A program made the position numbers and the translations under genes. The notes below the pieces were generated by a model. The model was not told the origin of the DNA. It saw only the letters and a list, made by a program, of their open reading frames with translations, and searched no databases. Positions 26,606-35,637 of a DNA stretch of 64,000 bases are shown here, in pieces. The number at the start of each line of letters is the position of its first letter. The first letter of the stretch is position 1. Source of the stretch: an uncultured Ectothiorhodospiraceae bacterium (GTDB taxonomy: Bacteria; Pseudomonadota; Gammaproteobacteria; UBA6429; Thiohalophilaceae); the NCBI GenBank assembly GCA_947260005.1, contig CAMYOL010000007.1, positions 361,574 through 425,573 on the forward strand, in the 5' to 3' direction.

Positions 26606-26842
26606 CTAATCGCGATGATGTCGATCTTTGTAATATTCTTTTTTTCGATTTTGTGAGTGACGACGGTGATCTCCATGGTGATTATCACTTCGATGACGAT
26701 TATCGTGATCATAATGCCGGTTATGATGCCCATGATGACCATGACGATGGTGCAATAGATGACAACCCGTTAATGTTGGCAGCAGAATAATAATGAATAA
26801 TAACGGCACCAGAATTCGGTTAAAAAAAGAAATCGCTTTCAT
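26606..26842 (-). CDS. Small histidine-rich lipoprotein
   Basis: A 78-residue protein with GGGGTAGGAT just before the ATG. A signal peptide (ILVPLLFIIILLP) ends in the lipobox LTGC, so the Cys near 27 should be lipidated. The mature 50 residues are mostly His, Arg, Asp and Asn (LLHHRHGHHGHHNRHYDHD and on), like the secreted His-rich protein at 1.9 kb. Metal binding at the outer membrane or periplasmic face is inferred. The plus-strand frame across the same bases is a shadow. Confidence 0.75.
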   Translation of the reverse strand: MKAISFFNRILVPLLFIIILLPTLTGCHLLHHRHGHHGHHNRHYDHDNRHRSDNHHGDHRRHSQNRKKEYYKDRHHRD

Positions 26843-26914
26843 ATCCTACCCCTAATTAAGCATTAGGAAAAAGATACTCCGCCAATACTGAACCCAAACT
26901 GAATTTAAAAAAAT

Positions 26915-27002
26915 GGGGGTCAGAGACGTATTTTTGTTTTGCATATTTTATATAACTCAAAAATACGTCTCTGACCCCCTTTTTTTTTCCGTCTCTGACC
27001 CC
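26915..27002. repeat. GGGGTCAGAGACG palindromic element, copy 1
   Basis: Two arms of about 20 bases (GGGGTCAGAGACGTATTTTT and its complement) surround a 20-base A+T-rich loop. A third arm (CCGTCTCTGACCCC) follows after a T-run, 26989-27002. The stop codon of the ABM gene (27002-27004) is formed at the edge of the third arm. This resembles REP-type elements mobilised by Y1-family (RAYT) transposases, but no such transposase is in the window. Confidence 0.85.
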
Positions 27003-27295
27003 TATTTTTCTCCCTGGTACTCCCTTAAAACTTCGACAATCTTAACGTCATAATGTCGATACCATTTTTCTCGACCTAATTGTTGCGCTGTGAGGTGTGC
27101 CGGATCCTGTTTCCAGGCACGAATGTCATCCGTGCTGTTCCAATAGGAGATAGTAATCTCCTGGTTACCTTCTGTTACCGACTGAATATTCTGACAATGA
27201 TAGTTTTCAAAGGCTAGCGTGCGCATTCGTTCTGCCGTTTGAGTGTATTCGTCATCTAATGATAACAATTCTGCTGTAAAGATTACCGCATACAT
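27002..27295 (-). CDS. Antibiotic-biosynthesis-monooxygenase (ABM) domain protein
   Basis: A 97-residue ferredoxin-like-fold protein. It starts MYAVIFTAEL and has ISYWNSTDDIRAWKQDPAHL and GREKWYRHYDVKIVEVLREY, the typical ABM pattern. ABM proteins are small dimeric oxygenases or stress-related folds; the substrate is unknown. It is the last gene of the WbuC-GDPD-GlpD-ABM run, 18 bases after the GlpD-like gene. Its TAG stop borders palindromic element 1. Confidence 0.85.
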   Translation of the reverse strand: MYAVIFTAELLSLDDEYTQTAERMRTLAFENYHCQNIQSVTEGNQEITISYWNSTDDIRAWKQDPAHLTAQQLGREKWYRHYDVKIVEVLREYQGEK

Positions 27296-27313
27296 AGTGT
27301 GAGCCTTATAATC

Positions 27314-28492
27314 TTAAAAATCATTCGGGGCCGGCGTTAAATGAATTGATCGGGTATTCATTTTATTTTTACTTTCACCAAGGTGGGTTTTCACTTTATG
27401 CATCGTTTTTTCGGCTGTATGGCGGTATCCGGTTAACTTCCCACCCATTAAACCTAAATAGCCAGGCAACATTTCATCACTAATATATAAAGTGTCCCGT
27501 GCACGATTAAACATACTTTTATTACTTTTGGGTAGCACCCTTACTCCGGCAATACTATCGATTATATTGTTATCATAACTGGGGAAATAATGGTCTGCGA
27601 TGTTTTGTAGATAATCCAACTCATGCTCGGTTGGGTTAATCTCCGCAGGGTTCCCTTCGTAATGAGTTTCGGTCGTACCGATCATGGTCTGTTGATACCA
27701 CGGCATGACGAACACGGCACGCCGATCGCTAGGTGATTCGACATAATAAACTCCTCGAGGTGGCGTTTGGTTAATAATTATATGTGCACCCTGCACCAAC
27801 TCGATATCCGGGACAGTAATATTTGGACTGATTTTCTTTTGTACCTCATTATGCCAGGGGCCAGTAGCATTAATTAAAACCCGGCAGACTATTTCAGTGT
27901 CAATACCATCTTCACTATACCGCACATGGTATTGGTGGTTTTGATAAGTTGCCAGTTCGAATTGTGCCGGACAAATTAATTCTGCACCTAATTGACAAGC
28001 AGAATACATAACCGCACGCGTTAGCTGTACGTCATCCGTTTGAGCATCACTATATTGATACACAGCCTGTAATTCGTTCTCATTCAGTCCGTCGAGTTGA
28101 TGCCATTTTGATTGTGGCACTTTGCGAAAACAGGCTTCCGCTTTTAATCGACCTAAGATCGCATACAGACTCAAACCAGCAAAAACCTGCCAGGAACGAC
28201 GCGAGGTATGTTTATAGATTGGAATATAAAACGGAACTCGCTTAACTAATTCAGGAGCATTTTTGATCAACAACTCCCGTTCATATATAGATTCCGCCAC
28301 TAAACTAAACTGACCGGATTCAAGGTATCGCAAACCACCGTGAATTAATTTTGATGAACGACTCGACGTTGCACAAGCCAGGCCAATTTTTTCGAGCAAT
28401 AATACATTGTACCCTGCAGCAGCCGCCGCTTGTGCAACCCCAACGCCCTGAATTCCACCACCTATGATACAAATGTCATATTTTTTCGTCAC
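27314..28492 (-). CDS. FAD-dependent glycerol-3-phosphate dehydrogenase, short GlpD-like
   Basis: A 392-residue DAO-fold oxidase. It has the FAD motif CIIGGGIQGVGVAQAA, then SSRSSKLIHGGLRYLESGQFSLV, diagnostic for GlpD/GlpA, and LMGGKLTGYRHTAEK near the end. Typical GlpD proteins are about 500 residues; the C-terminal helical domain is missing here without sign of a frameshift. It would oxidise glycerol-3-phosphate to dihydroxyacetone phosphate and pass electrons to quinone. It lies 21 bases after the GDPD gene, which would release its substrate. Confidence 0.88.
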   Translation of the reverse strand: MTKKYDICIIGGGIQGVGVAQAAAAAGYNVLLLEKIGLACATSSRSSKLIHGGLRYLESGQFSLVAESIYERELLIKNAPELVKRVPFYIPIYKHTSRRSWQVFAGLSLYAILGRLKAEACFRKVPQSKWHQLDGLNENELQAVYQYSDAQTDDVQLTRAVMYSACQLGAELICPAQFELATYQNHQYHVRYSEDGIDTEIVCRVLINATGPWHNEVQKKISPNITVPDIELVQGAHIIINQTPPRGVYYVESPSDRRAVFVMPWYQQTMIGTTETHYEGNPAEINPTEHELDYLQNIADHYFPSYDNNIIDSIAGVRVLPKSNKSMFNRARDTLYISDEMLPGYLGLMGGKLTGYRHTAEKTMHKVKTHLGESKNKMNTRSIHLTPAPNDF

Positions 28493-28513
28493 TAGCGGGA
28501 AGAACCTTTTAAG

Positions 28514-29275
28514 TTATTCATCGTTAAAGGCCGCCAACATTTCTGCAATTTGAAACGTCTCCACGAGATCAACACCACGTTGATGAACATTACTGGCCCA
28601 CTGCGGATCAATACACTCATAAACGGCTAATTGACTGCCAGGACAGACTAGTGCTCCATCATCCGGTAAATCATTGATGTCGGTAAACATATACTCTGGA
28701 TTTAATTGTTGAATTAAATCATTATTTCGTTCAGTCCAAAAATCAAATACCGCACCTACTGGAAAATGACTGTTCGACTGCGTTGCTATTAAAGATTCAA
28801 TCGAATACGAAATAATCACTGCCTGATTTTTAATCGACTCTAATACGGGAAGTACTTTTTCTAACATTGTATCAATACCATACTCTTGCATAGCCTGGCG
28901 CTTCAATTCAACAAACAAGGTCACTTGTGGGAGAGTCTCTATATAATTAACAAGCTCCACTAAACTTGTTACACGATTTCCCTCATATTGTGCGCCAAAT
29001 TTTTCAGGTTCAGAAACCGAAAAAGTTTTTAACTTTTTAAAAGTAAAATCATGAACCGCACCCTCAACACCACACATGCGTTGACAATCCCGATCATGAA
29101 ATAAAACCGGTACCAAATCTGAACTTAATAACACATCAATCTCGATATACTTTGCCCCGGCTTTGACAGCGGCCTGGACGGCTAATAATGTATTCTCTGG
29201 ATATCGAAAGGCATAACCTCGATGTGCCACAAATTGAGGATGGGTTTGTATCTCTGAAGATGATGTCACTATCAA
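28514..29275 (-). CDS. Glycerophosphodiester phosphodiesterase, UgpQ-like
   Basis: A 253-residue cytoplasmic GDPD (no signal peptide). Catalytic and metal residues are visible in VAHRGYAFRYPENT (HR...E), YIEIDVLLSSD (E and D) and LFHDRDCQR (H), and TLFVELKRQ adds the later Glu. It hydrolyses glycerophosphodiesters to an alcohol and glycerol-3-phosphate. It overlaps the WbuC gene by 4 bases (ATGA), a clear translational coupling. Confidence 0.92.
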   Translation of the reverse strand: MIVTSSSEIQTHPQFVAHRGYAFRYPENTLLAVQAAVKAGAKYIEIDVLLSSDLVPVLFHDRDCQRMCGVEGAVHDFTFKKLKTFSVSEPEKFGAQYEGNRVTSLVELVNYIETLPQVTLFVELKRQAMQEYGIDTMLEKVLPVLESIKNQAVIISYSIESLIATQSNSHFPVGAVFDFWTERNNDLIQQLNPEYMFTDINDLPDDGALVCPGSQLAVYECIDPQWASNVHQRGVDLVETFQIAEMLAAFNDE

Positions 29276-29766
29276 GCTTCCAAACGCGAAGGTGGCATGT
29301 CGCCAATCTCAGCCGAGTTAAACCAGTTAAGAAATTCGGCAACTTGAGGAGCGTTTTCCGGCGGCGCCCAGTCTGCAAAATTTTTATCCTCTAAAGGTAA
29401 GTAAGGTCCAGGTTTTACCTCAAATAGAATCGTGCCTGACTGTTTGGCAATAACGCTGTGCCAGGTCTGTTCAGGTATTTCGATAATGCGTGTTGCATCA
29501 TCGGCAATGGGGATCCGATCGATCAGCTGACCCCCAACGTCAAACAACAAGACATCGGCCACGCCTTGTATCACTATAAACAATTCCCATTTACCTGCCT
29601 CAGGATGACGATGAGGTCGAACATAAGTTCCAGGTTCCATTGCCAGGCACAGGCGCTGAATCGCATCACTTTCTGTGGGATGAATATTATAATGACTGCG
29701 TAAACGATCAGCCAACCTGGCATCAAGACTCAACTGATGAAGATCTTCATTCTGAATAACTTTCAT
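29272..29766 (-). CDS. WbuC-family cupin
   Basis: A 164-residue cupin. The motif RPHRHPEAGKWELFIVIQG contains the metal-binding His/Glu set, and the second half has TWHSVIAKQSGTILFEVKPGPY. WbuC proteins are known from O-antigen loci, with unclear activity. Here it heads a run with GDPD, GlpD-like and ABM, so a role linked to glycerophosphodiester or envelope lipid recycling is an inference only. Confidence 0.85.
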   Translation of the reverse strand: MKVIQNEDLHQLSLDARLADRLRSHYNIHPTESDAIQRLCLAMEPGTYVRPHRHPEAGKWELFIVIQGVADVLLFDVGGQLIDRIPIADDATRIIEIPEQTWHSVIAKQSGTILFEVKPGPYLPLEDKNFADWAPPENAPQVAEFLNWFNSAEIGDMPPSRLEA

Positions 29767-29924
29767 GTCATACCTGAAATAAGTTAAGAATGTATCTAAT
29801 CTTGATATATCTAAATAAGTCTAGTGGCACCAGATTAAAAGAAAAGTACAATGCCATTAGATTTATCAGTAATCGACAACTTGCTTATCCATAATATTGC
29901 CATAACACACTGGAAATTAACAAC

Positions 29925-30323
29925 ATGCCTGAATCAATTGTAAAAACCTGGTTTGCTAATATCGTCAAAACCGTCAGCGAACGGGATCATAAAACCCATA
30001 TGAATCTGATTTCCCGAAAAATCAGCCTGACAGGTGTCCCGGGTTATGAAAGCATTGGTTATGATGATTGGTCAAATCAGTGTGAACAAGAATTTAACGA
30101 CAACATAATTACTGACATTCAATACCAGGGAATAAAAATTCGTGCCGCCACCGACGAGCGCATTATGTTCATTACCCGTGAGACCATAACCGCCAAAGAT
30201 GGAACCATAATTTCACAAGGCATTGAGTGTTTATTAGAAAAAGAAGACGATGGATTATGGCGTCTGGTGCAACAACGCATATTGAGTGACGATGAAACGG
30301 CTCATTACCTCTCCGGAGTTTAG
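29925..30323 (+). CDS. NTF2-like/SnoaL-type protein
   Basis: A 132-residue protein. The pattern of an N-terminal helix (IVKTWFANIVKTVSERDHKTHMNLIS), a central YESIGYDDWSNQCEQEF helix and three long strands ending in LLEKEDDGLWRLVQQRIL is that of NTF2-like cone folds. No catalytic residues can be assigned. It lies 19 bases before thiD, probably in the same transcript. Confidence 0.65.
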   Translation: MPESIVKTWFANIVKTVSERDHKTHMNLISRKISLTGVPGYESIGYDDWSNQCEQEFNDNIITDIQYQGIKIRAATDERIMFITRETITAKDGTIISQGIECLLEKEDDGLWRLVQQRILSDDETAHYLSGV

Positions 30324-30342
30324 CGGCTATACTTAATTATAT

Positions 30343-31146
30343 ATGAACAAACCACTTCCAGTCGTGATGTGTTTGTCCGGATTAGATCCAACCGGAGGCG
30401 CAGGTATACAGGCCGATATTGAAGCCATCGCCAGCATGGGCTCGCACGCAGCGCCTGTCATAACGGCTCATACCGTTCAGAACACAAAAAATGTCATGCG
30501 TTTCGAAGCACAAGATCCGATGATATTAATTGAACAATCTCGAGCTATCCTTGAAGACATGGATGTCAAAGCCATAAAGATTGGCATGCTCGCCAGCATC
30601 GATATCATTGAAGCGATACATAGTCTGTTAAAAGATTACCCCAACTTGCCCGTAGTTGTTGATCCCATATTACGCGCAGGTGGCGGTAACGAACTTATTG
30701 AACACAATGCAACTGACGCGATAAGAAATTTAATTCTCCCACTAACGACCATCCTCACCCCCAATAGTGTTGAAGCGCGTTTACTCGCCAGCGAAGCTGA
30801 CTCTTTATCCGCATGTGCAAGTGCTTTGCAGGATCGTGGTTGCGAATATGTTTTAATAACCGGCACGCACGAAAAAAGTGATGATGTCGTCAATACGCTA
30901 TATGCTAACCATCGCGTAATGGAAACCTTTCATTGGGATCGACTCCCAAATGACTATCATGGATCAGGTTGTACTTTAGCAGCAAGCATCGCTGGCTTAA
31001 TTGCACATGGACTCGAACCTTTCACCGCAATCAATGAAGCACAAAACTACACCTGGCAATCATTAGCACACGCGTATCCATTAGGCAGCGGCCAATGGAT
31101 CCCCAACCGATTTTTCTGGGCCAGAGATGAAGATGAACAAGACTAA
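30343..31146 (+). CDS. thiD: Hydroxymethylpyrimidine/phosphomethylpyrimidine kinase
   Basis: A 267-residue ribokinase-fold enzyme that phosphorylates HMP and HMP-P in thiamine synthesis. It opens with LSGLDPTGGAGIQADIEAIASMG and has VVVDPILRAGGGN and the anion-hole GSGCTLAASIAG. The end overlaps thiE by 20 bases. No THI-box riboswitch was seen ahead of this unit. The ribosome site is weak, fitting read-through from the NTF2-like gene. Confidence 0.94.
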   Translation: MNKPLPVVMCLSGLDPTGGAGIQADIEAIASMGSHAAPVITAHTVQNTKNVMRFEAQDPMILIEQSRAILEDMDVKAIKIGMLASIDIIEAIHSLLKDYPNLPVVVDPILRAGGGNELIEHNATDAIRNLILPLTTILTPNSVEARLLASEADSLSACASALQDRGCEYVLITGTHEKSDDVVNTLYANHRVMETFHWDRLPNDYHGSGCTLAASIAGLIAHGLEPFTAINEAQNYTWQSLAHAYPLGSGQWIPNRFFWARDEDEQD

Positions 31147-31771
31147 AAGCTTAAAAGGACTTTATATCGTAACGGATCGCCAACTGAGTCTGGACATCGG
31201 TGTCCCGACTGAGAAACTGGTTGCAAAAGCCATCGAAGGTGGGGCCAGAATCGTACAGTATCGTAATAAACAATCCGCACTCACCATACGCCGTCATGAG
31301 GCGGCAATTCTTTCTGTATTATGTAAAGAACTCGGAGCAACCTTTCTGGTTAATGATGATATTGACCTGGCCCTTGAGGTTGATGCTGATGGCGTGCATT
31401 TAGGTCAAAGTGATACACCCATTTCTAACGCACGCAAATTAGTTGGTGACGACAAAATAATCGGAATCACCTGTCATAACGATTTGGAATTGGCCAGACA
31501 AGCAGAACAACAAGGCGCCGACTACGTTGCCTTTGGACGTTTCTACCCTTCTATATCGAAACCGACTGCACCACCAGCGTCAGTCGACATATTAAAACTA
31601 GCATCGGAAGAACTTAAAATCCCCATCTGCGCGATTGGTGGAATTAATCATAACAACGCAGCTGGTTTGATAACCCATGGCGCAGATATGTTAGCGGTTA
31701 TTTACAGTGTGTTAGCGGCTAAAAAAGTAACCCAAGCTGCAAATCAGATTAGTAAATTGTTTCCAGATTAA
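31127..31771 (+). CDS. thiE: Thiamine-phosphate synthase
   Basis: A 214-residue TIM-barrel enzyme that joins HMP-PP and the thiazole phosphate. It has LYIVTDRQL, the substrate loop VQYRNKQS, FLVNDDIDLALEVDADGVHLGQSD, FGRFYPSISKPTAPP and ICAIGGINHNN. The start ATG lies inside the end of thiD; a second ATG six bases on is equally possible. No other thi gene lies in the window. Confidence 0.94.
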   Translation: MKMNKTKSLKGLYIVTDRQLSLDIGVPTEKLVAKAIEGGARIVQYRNKQSALTIRRHEAAILSVLCKELGATFLVNDDIDLALEVDADGVHLGQSDTPISNARKLVGDDKIIGITCHNDLELARQAEQQGADYVAFGRFYPSISKPTAPPASVDILKLASEELKIPICAIGGINHNNAAGLITHGADMLAVIYSVLAAKKVTQAANQISKLFPD

Positions 31772-31993
31772 CTCCCAAGCCAATACTAAATTTCATTTAC
31801 AAATTAACTAACATTTTCGACATTTAATTTTGTCATTTCACCCTGCTGCAGATCCCCGATTATTTTAAAACACCGTTTATTGCATCATTGCTTCAAAGAA
31901 AATTTGACGATTAGGCAAGAAAAGAATAATGTTCCTTCGCAGTATGAACAAAGCTCCTACTAATTACTTAACAATCATGTATCAGGATTTAAA

Positions 31994-33277
31994 ATGAGTC
32001 GATCAGCAGAGTTATTCAAGCTAGCCCAACAAAAAATACCCGGTGGCGTTAATTCTCCGGTTCGAGCGTTTAAAGGGGTCGGTGGTGATCCCATATTCTT
32101 CAAACGTGGTCAGGGCGCCTACTTGTTTGATGAAGATGATCAACAATACATTGACTACGTAGCTTCATGGGGACCATTGATTGTCGGCCACACCCACCCG
32201 GATGTCTTAGATGCAGTCAGTGAGGTAATGCAACAAGGCCTCAGCTTTGGAGCACCTACTGAGCTTGAAATTCAGATGGCTGAAAAAGTATGCGAAATGG
32301 TACCTTCGATGGATCAAGTGAGGATGGTCAGTTCAGGTACCGAGGCCACCATGAGTGCGATTCGCCTGGCACGTGGATTTACCGGGCGGGACAAGATAGT
32401 CAAGTTTGAAGGTTGCTACCATGGGCATGCAGATTCGTTGTTAGTCAAAGCTGGATCTGGAGCTCTAACACTTGGTGTTCCGACTTCACCTGGTGTTCCG
32501 GCTGATTTGGCCCGACACACGTTGACCTTGTCATTTAATGACGCCGATATGGTACGTGATTTATTCAATAAAATGGGCAGTGAAATCGCCTGCATCATTG
32601 TCGAACCCGTTGCCGGTAACATGAATTGCATCCCCCCAGTACCTGGCTTTTTAGAAACCCTGCGCGAGGTCTGCGACCAACATGGCAGTGTGCTCATTTT
32701 TGATGAAGTCATGACTGGCTTTCGAGTCGCCCAAGGCGGCGCTCAGCAATTATTTGATGTCAAACCTGATTTGACGACACTAGGCAAGGTTATTGGTGGC
32801 GGGATGCCCGTCGGGGCCTTTGGTGGACGACGCGATATCATGCAAGCGATCGCTCCGACCGGACCGGTATATCAAGCTGGAACTCTGTCTGGTAATCCCG
32901 TCGCAATGGCTGCCGGATTAACCACTCTCAAACTGCTCAGTGAGCCAGGATTCTATAACCAGTTATCTGATCGGACCTTACAGCTGACGCAGGGATTAAA
33001 AGCGGCCGCAGATAAGGCCAATATCCCATTAACCACGAATACAGTGGGGGGCATGTTTGGTCTATTCTTTAGTGAAGAAGAAAAGATGACCAACTTTGCT
33101 CAGGTCTGCGCCTGTAACGTTGATCGTTTCAAACACTTCTATCACGGCATGCTGGATAATGGTATTTATCTTGCACCTTCCGCTTTTGAGGCTGGCTTTG
33201 TTTCAAGCATGCATACGGATGACGATATTAACAACACCATAGCGGAAGCCTCCAAGGTATTTGCGACACTCGAATAA
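31994..33277 (+). CDS. hemL: Glutamate-1-semialdehyde 2,1-aminomutase
   Basis: A 427-residue PLP enzyme of the C5 tetrapyrrole pathway, converting glutamate-1-semialdehyde to 5-aminolevulinate. Marks: [43 protein letters not shown], and the PLP-lysine loop [16 protein letters not shown]. The ribosome site is AGGA with six-base spacing. A 22-codon upstream frame ends in a TGA overlapping the hemL ATG. Confidence 0.97.
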   Translation: MSRSAELFKLAQQKIPGGVNSPVRAFKGVGGDPIFFKRGQGAYLFDEDDQQYIDYVASWGPLIVGHTHPDVLDAVSEVMQQGLSFGAPTELEIQMAEKVCEMVPSMDQVRMVSSGTEATMSAIRLARGFTGRDKIVKFEGCYHGHADSLLVKAGSGALTLGVPTSPGVPADLARHTLTLSFNDADMVRDLFNKMGSEIACIIVEPVAGNMNCIPPVPGFLETLREVCDQHGSVLIFDEVMTGFRVAQGGAQQLFDVKPDLTTLGKVIGGGMPVGAFGGRRDIMQAIAPTGPVYQAGTLSGNPVAMAAGLTTLKLLSEPGFYNQLSDRTLQLTQGLKAAADKANIPLTTNTVGGMFGLFFSEEEKMTNFAQVCACNVDRFKHFYHGMLDNGIYLAPSAFEAGFVSSMHTDDDINNTIAEASKVFATLE

Positions 33278-33364
33278 GTGTGTCCACAAATTTGGGCTTA
33301 ATGACGATACCGCTAAACACATCCCAAACTTCACAAGATGGAAAATATTCGCTACATTAGCTAA

Positions 33365-34036
33365 ATGGAAAATCAATCAGAGCTCGTCCTGAATGCTGGA
33401 GATGCATTACAGTTACAATTTTACCCACAAACCGCCAGTGATCGCGAAGAACGCTATTATGTGCGAGTTATTGGTTATTTAGCCAGCAAAAGCATCATTG
33501 CCACGGCCCCCGTGCTTGATGGTAAATTGATGCTGCTCAGAGAAGGTCAACAATTTACCGTACGTCTTATCTCAGGTAATTCAGTACAAGCCTTTATGGC
33601 TTCCTTGCTCAAGAAAACCACTGCACCCTATCCTTATATTCACTTGAGTTATCCTGAGTCATTAGAAAGTAAAACCATTCGCAAGGCTCAACGCATAAAT
33701 ACTCGTATTATTGCCGCAGCACAAAACCTCGAACCCGGTAAAGAATCAATTAAAACCACGAGTGCCGTATTAAATGATCTTAGTAGCGCTGGCGCACTGA
33801 TTATGTCAGCCCAGGAACTCGGAGAGATAGGTGATTTAATCAGTGTCTCGGTTAAATTGACCGTCGCCGAAGTAGACGAATACCTGAGCGTCTCAGCCAT
33901 AATCAGACGCTGTCTGGATAAAACAGATGATGAAGATCAAAATCGCTACGGCATTGAATTTCAAATCGCCGATGAAAGAGAGAAGCTTATTATCCATGGC
34001 TTCGTCTATGAACAACTCGCAAAATCGATGGGGTGA
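33365..34036 (+). CDS. YcgR-like PilZ-domain c-di-GMP effector
   Basis: A 223-residue protein. The N-terminal 100 residues form a YcgR-N-like beta domain. Then come the c-di-GMP switch RKAQRINTR (RxxxR) and, 30 residues later, NDLSSAGALI (the DxSxxG motif). Both PilZ ligand motifs are intact, so c-di-GMP binding is expected. YcgR relatives slow flagella or control secretion; no flagellar gene is in the window. It fits the several c-di-GMP enzymes nearby. Confidence 0.85.
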   Translation: MENQSELVLNAGDALQLQFYPQTASDREERYYVRVIGYLASKSIIATAPVLDGKLMLLREGQQFTVRLISGNSVQAFMASLLKKTTAPYPYIHLSYPESLESKTIRKAQRINTRIIAAAQNLEPGKESIKTTSAVLNDLSSAGALIMSAQELGEIGDLISVSVKLTVAEVDEYLSVSAIIRRCLDKTDDEDQNRYGIEFQIADEREKLIIHGFVYEQLAKSMG

Positions 34037-34293
34037 ATTAGCAGATCTTTACAGCTTCAGCTGAATCATTCTCACGGGTAGACGAAGTTCCTTCCAACAA
34101 ATAATAATAATTTTCTTACTAGAAAATATTTCAAACCTTGGTAACTATACTTAGCCTTTTTGAAAAAGATTCTCAAATAGCAACGAAATAATTCTCCATA
34201 AAATACTATTTGTTATGACGGGACATACAAATATAAATAACTGCATGAGTAGTATTAAAAATTTCTGTTTACTTTAATTATGAAATCCGCCAG

Positions 34294-34878
34294 CTATCCG
34301 ACAGTGGATTGTTGGATCTGGATGTAGAGTTCTTCTATGCGGGAAAAAATGTCATCGACTTCGAGTAGCTGCTGTTTGTAATCTAACGGCAATGGTAATA
34401 ATTCGACTAAGCGGGCACTGACCCATTCTAAATCATCGTAATGTGTGGGCATCGTGGTATAGGGGGGCTCGAGTTGCGAGATAATTTTTCTAAGTAAGCT
34501 TGCCATACCCTGATATTTTTGCTGGATATCGATGGGTGGTGTTTCATTTAAGGCTTCGACTTCGGCCATGATCAGCTGATTACTTTTAACTTCACTGTTG
34601 ACGGTCTGGAATCGGCGGTTTCCTCTGAGCGTTATTCCTAACAGTCCATCGGCGCGTCGGTTCCAATAAGAAATCGTACATAAGGTACCAACCGTATAAG
34701 TTTGAGCAGCCGCACCGACTTCGTTTCCTTCCTGAATCAAGACAACACCGATCTCAGAATCTGAGCGCAGGCATTCACATACCATATCAAGGTAACGCGG
34801 TTCAAAAATTCGCAACGGCAATACACCACCAGGGAACATCACCGTCTTCAGGGGAAATAAAGGCACACTTAACGACAT
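34294..34878 (-). CDS. Stand-alone Lon N-terminal (substrate-binding) domain protein
   Basis: A 194-residue protein covering only the Lon N domain: SVPLFPLKTVMFPGGVLPLRIFEPRYLDMV at the start, IGVVLIQEG, a CTISYWNRRADGLLGITLRG strand pair and a C-terminal helical part. There is no ATPase or protease domain. Such proteins are common in proteobacteria; a role as an adaptor or substrate binder is inferred from Lon and not shown. Confidence 0.88.
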   Translation of the reverse strand: MSLSVPLFPLKTVMFPGGVLPLRIFEPRYLDMVCECLRSDSEIGVVLIQEGNEVGAAAQTYTVGTLCTISYWNRRADGLLGITLRGNRRFQTVNSEVKSNQLIMAEVEALNETPPIDIQQKYQGMASLLRKIISQLEPPYTTMPTHYDDLEWVSARLVELLPLPLDYKQQLLEVDDIFSRIEELYIQIQQSTVG

Positions 34879-34990
34879 TTTTTATATTTTAACTACTCAA
34901 ATTCGGTCAATCTGATCAGGTACATAAGTTTTAGACTGTGATCGGTGAGAATGCAAATCGATCTTGGCGATTTTGGCTTAGATTGTAGAA

Positions 34991-35632
34991 TTAATCGTGA
35001 TCTGGTTCAGGATCCCGCTCTGAATCAAGCCCCCAGCGTGGCATTAATGTGTGCTCAATCTGGAGTTGGTCTAAAATCCGCGCGACTACGAAGTCGACCA
35101 GATCATCAATTTTAGTAGGTTGATAATAAAATCCAGGATTAGCGGCTAACATAGTAACGCCCAATAGTGCCAATTTGTGCATATTTTCGAGGTGGATGGC
35201 AGAAAAAGGGGTTTCACGGGGGACTAATATCAGCTGGCGATTTTCTTTGATCATCACATCCGCTGCACGTTCAATCAGGTTGTCACTCATGCCATGTGCA
35301 ATCGCCGCCAGAGTCCCCATCGTACAGGGACAGACAACCATGCTACTTGCCGTATGTGAACCACTCGCCATTGGTGCCATCCAGTCTTCACGACCATACA
35401 CTCGAACCTGATCAGGACCTGCCTGAAAATGATCAATAAAAAACTGACTGAGTTCGGCTGGCCGTGCTGGTAACTTTAAAGCCGTTTCCATCGAGAACAC
35501 CATATGTGCGGCCTTGGAAAAAATGATATCAACCCGGTATCCAGCATTAAGCATACATTCAAGCAGGCGCATTGCATAGGGCGCGCCTGAGGCACCCGTT
35601 AAAGCTAAAATTTTATGTTGGGTATCAATCAT
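34991..35632 (-). CDS. ubiX: Flavin prenyltransferase
   Basis: A 213-residue UbiX/Pad1 enzyme that makes prenylated FMN for the UbiD decarboxylase in ubiquinone synthesis. It has [56 protein letters not shown] and [16 protein letters not shown]. It lies 5 bases after mpl and is probably co-transcribed with it. UbiD is not in the window. Confidence 0.95.
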   Translation of the reverse strand: MIDTQHKILALTGASGAPYAMRLLECMLNAGYRVDIIFSKAAHMVFSMETALKLPARPAELSQFFIDHFQAGPDQVRVYGREDWMAPMASGSHTASSMVVCPCTMGTLAAIAHGMSDNLIERAADVMIKENRQLILVPRETPFSAIHLENMHKLALLGVTMLAANPGFYYQPTKIDDLVDFVVARILDQLQIEHTLMPRWGLDSERDPEPDHD

Positions 35633-35637
35633 TTTGA

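Noticed and set aside
26599-26790. Asp/His-rich plus-strand frame
   Set aside because: It is the complement of the His-rich lipoprotein gene, which has the lipobox and strong ribosome site.
29767-30342. THI-box riboswitch before thiD-thiE
   Set aside because: No CTGAGA-type conserved core was found; the genes seem to be read through from the NTF2-like gene.
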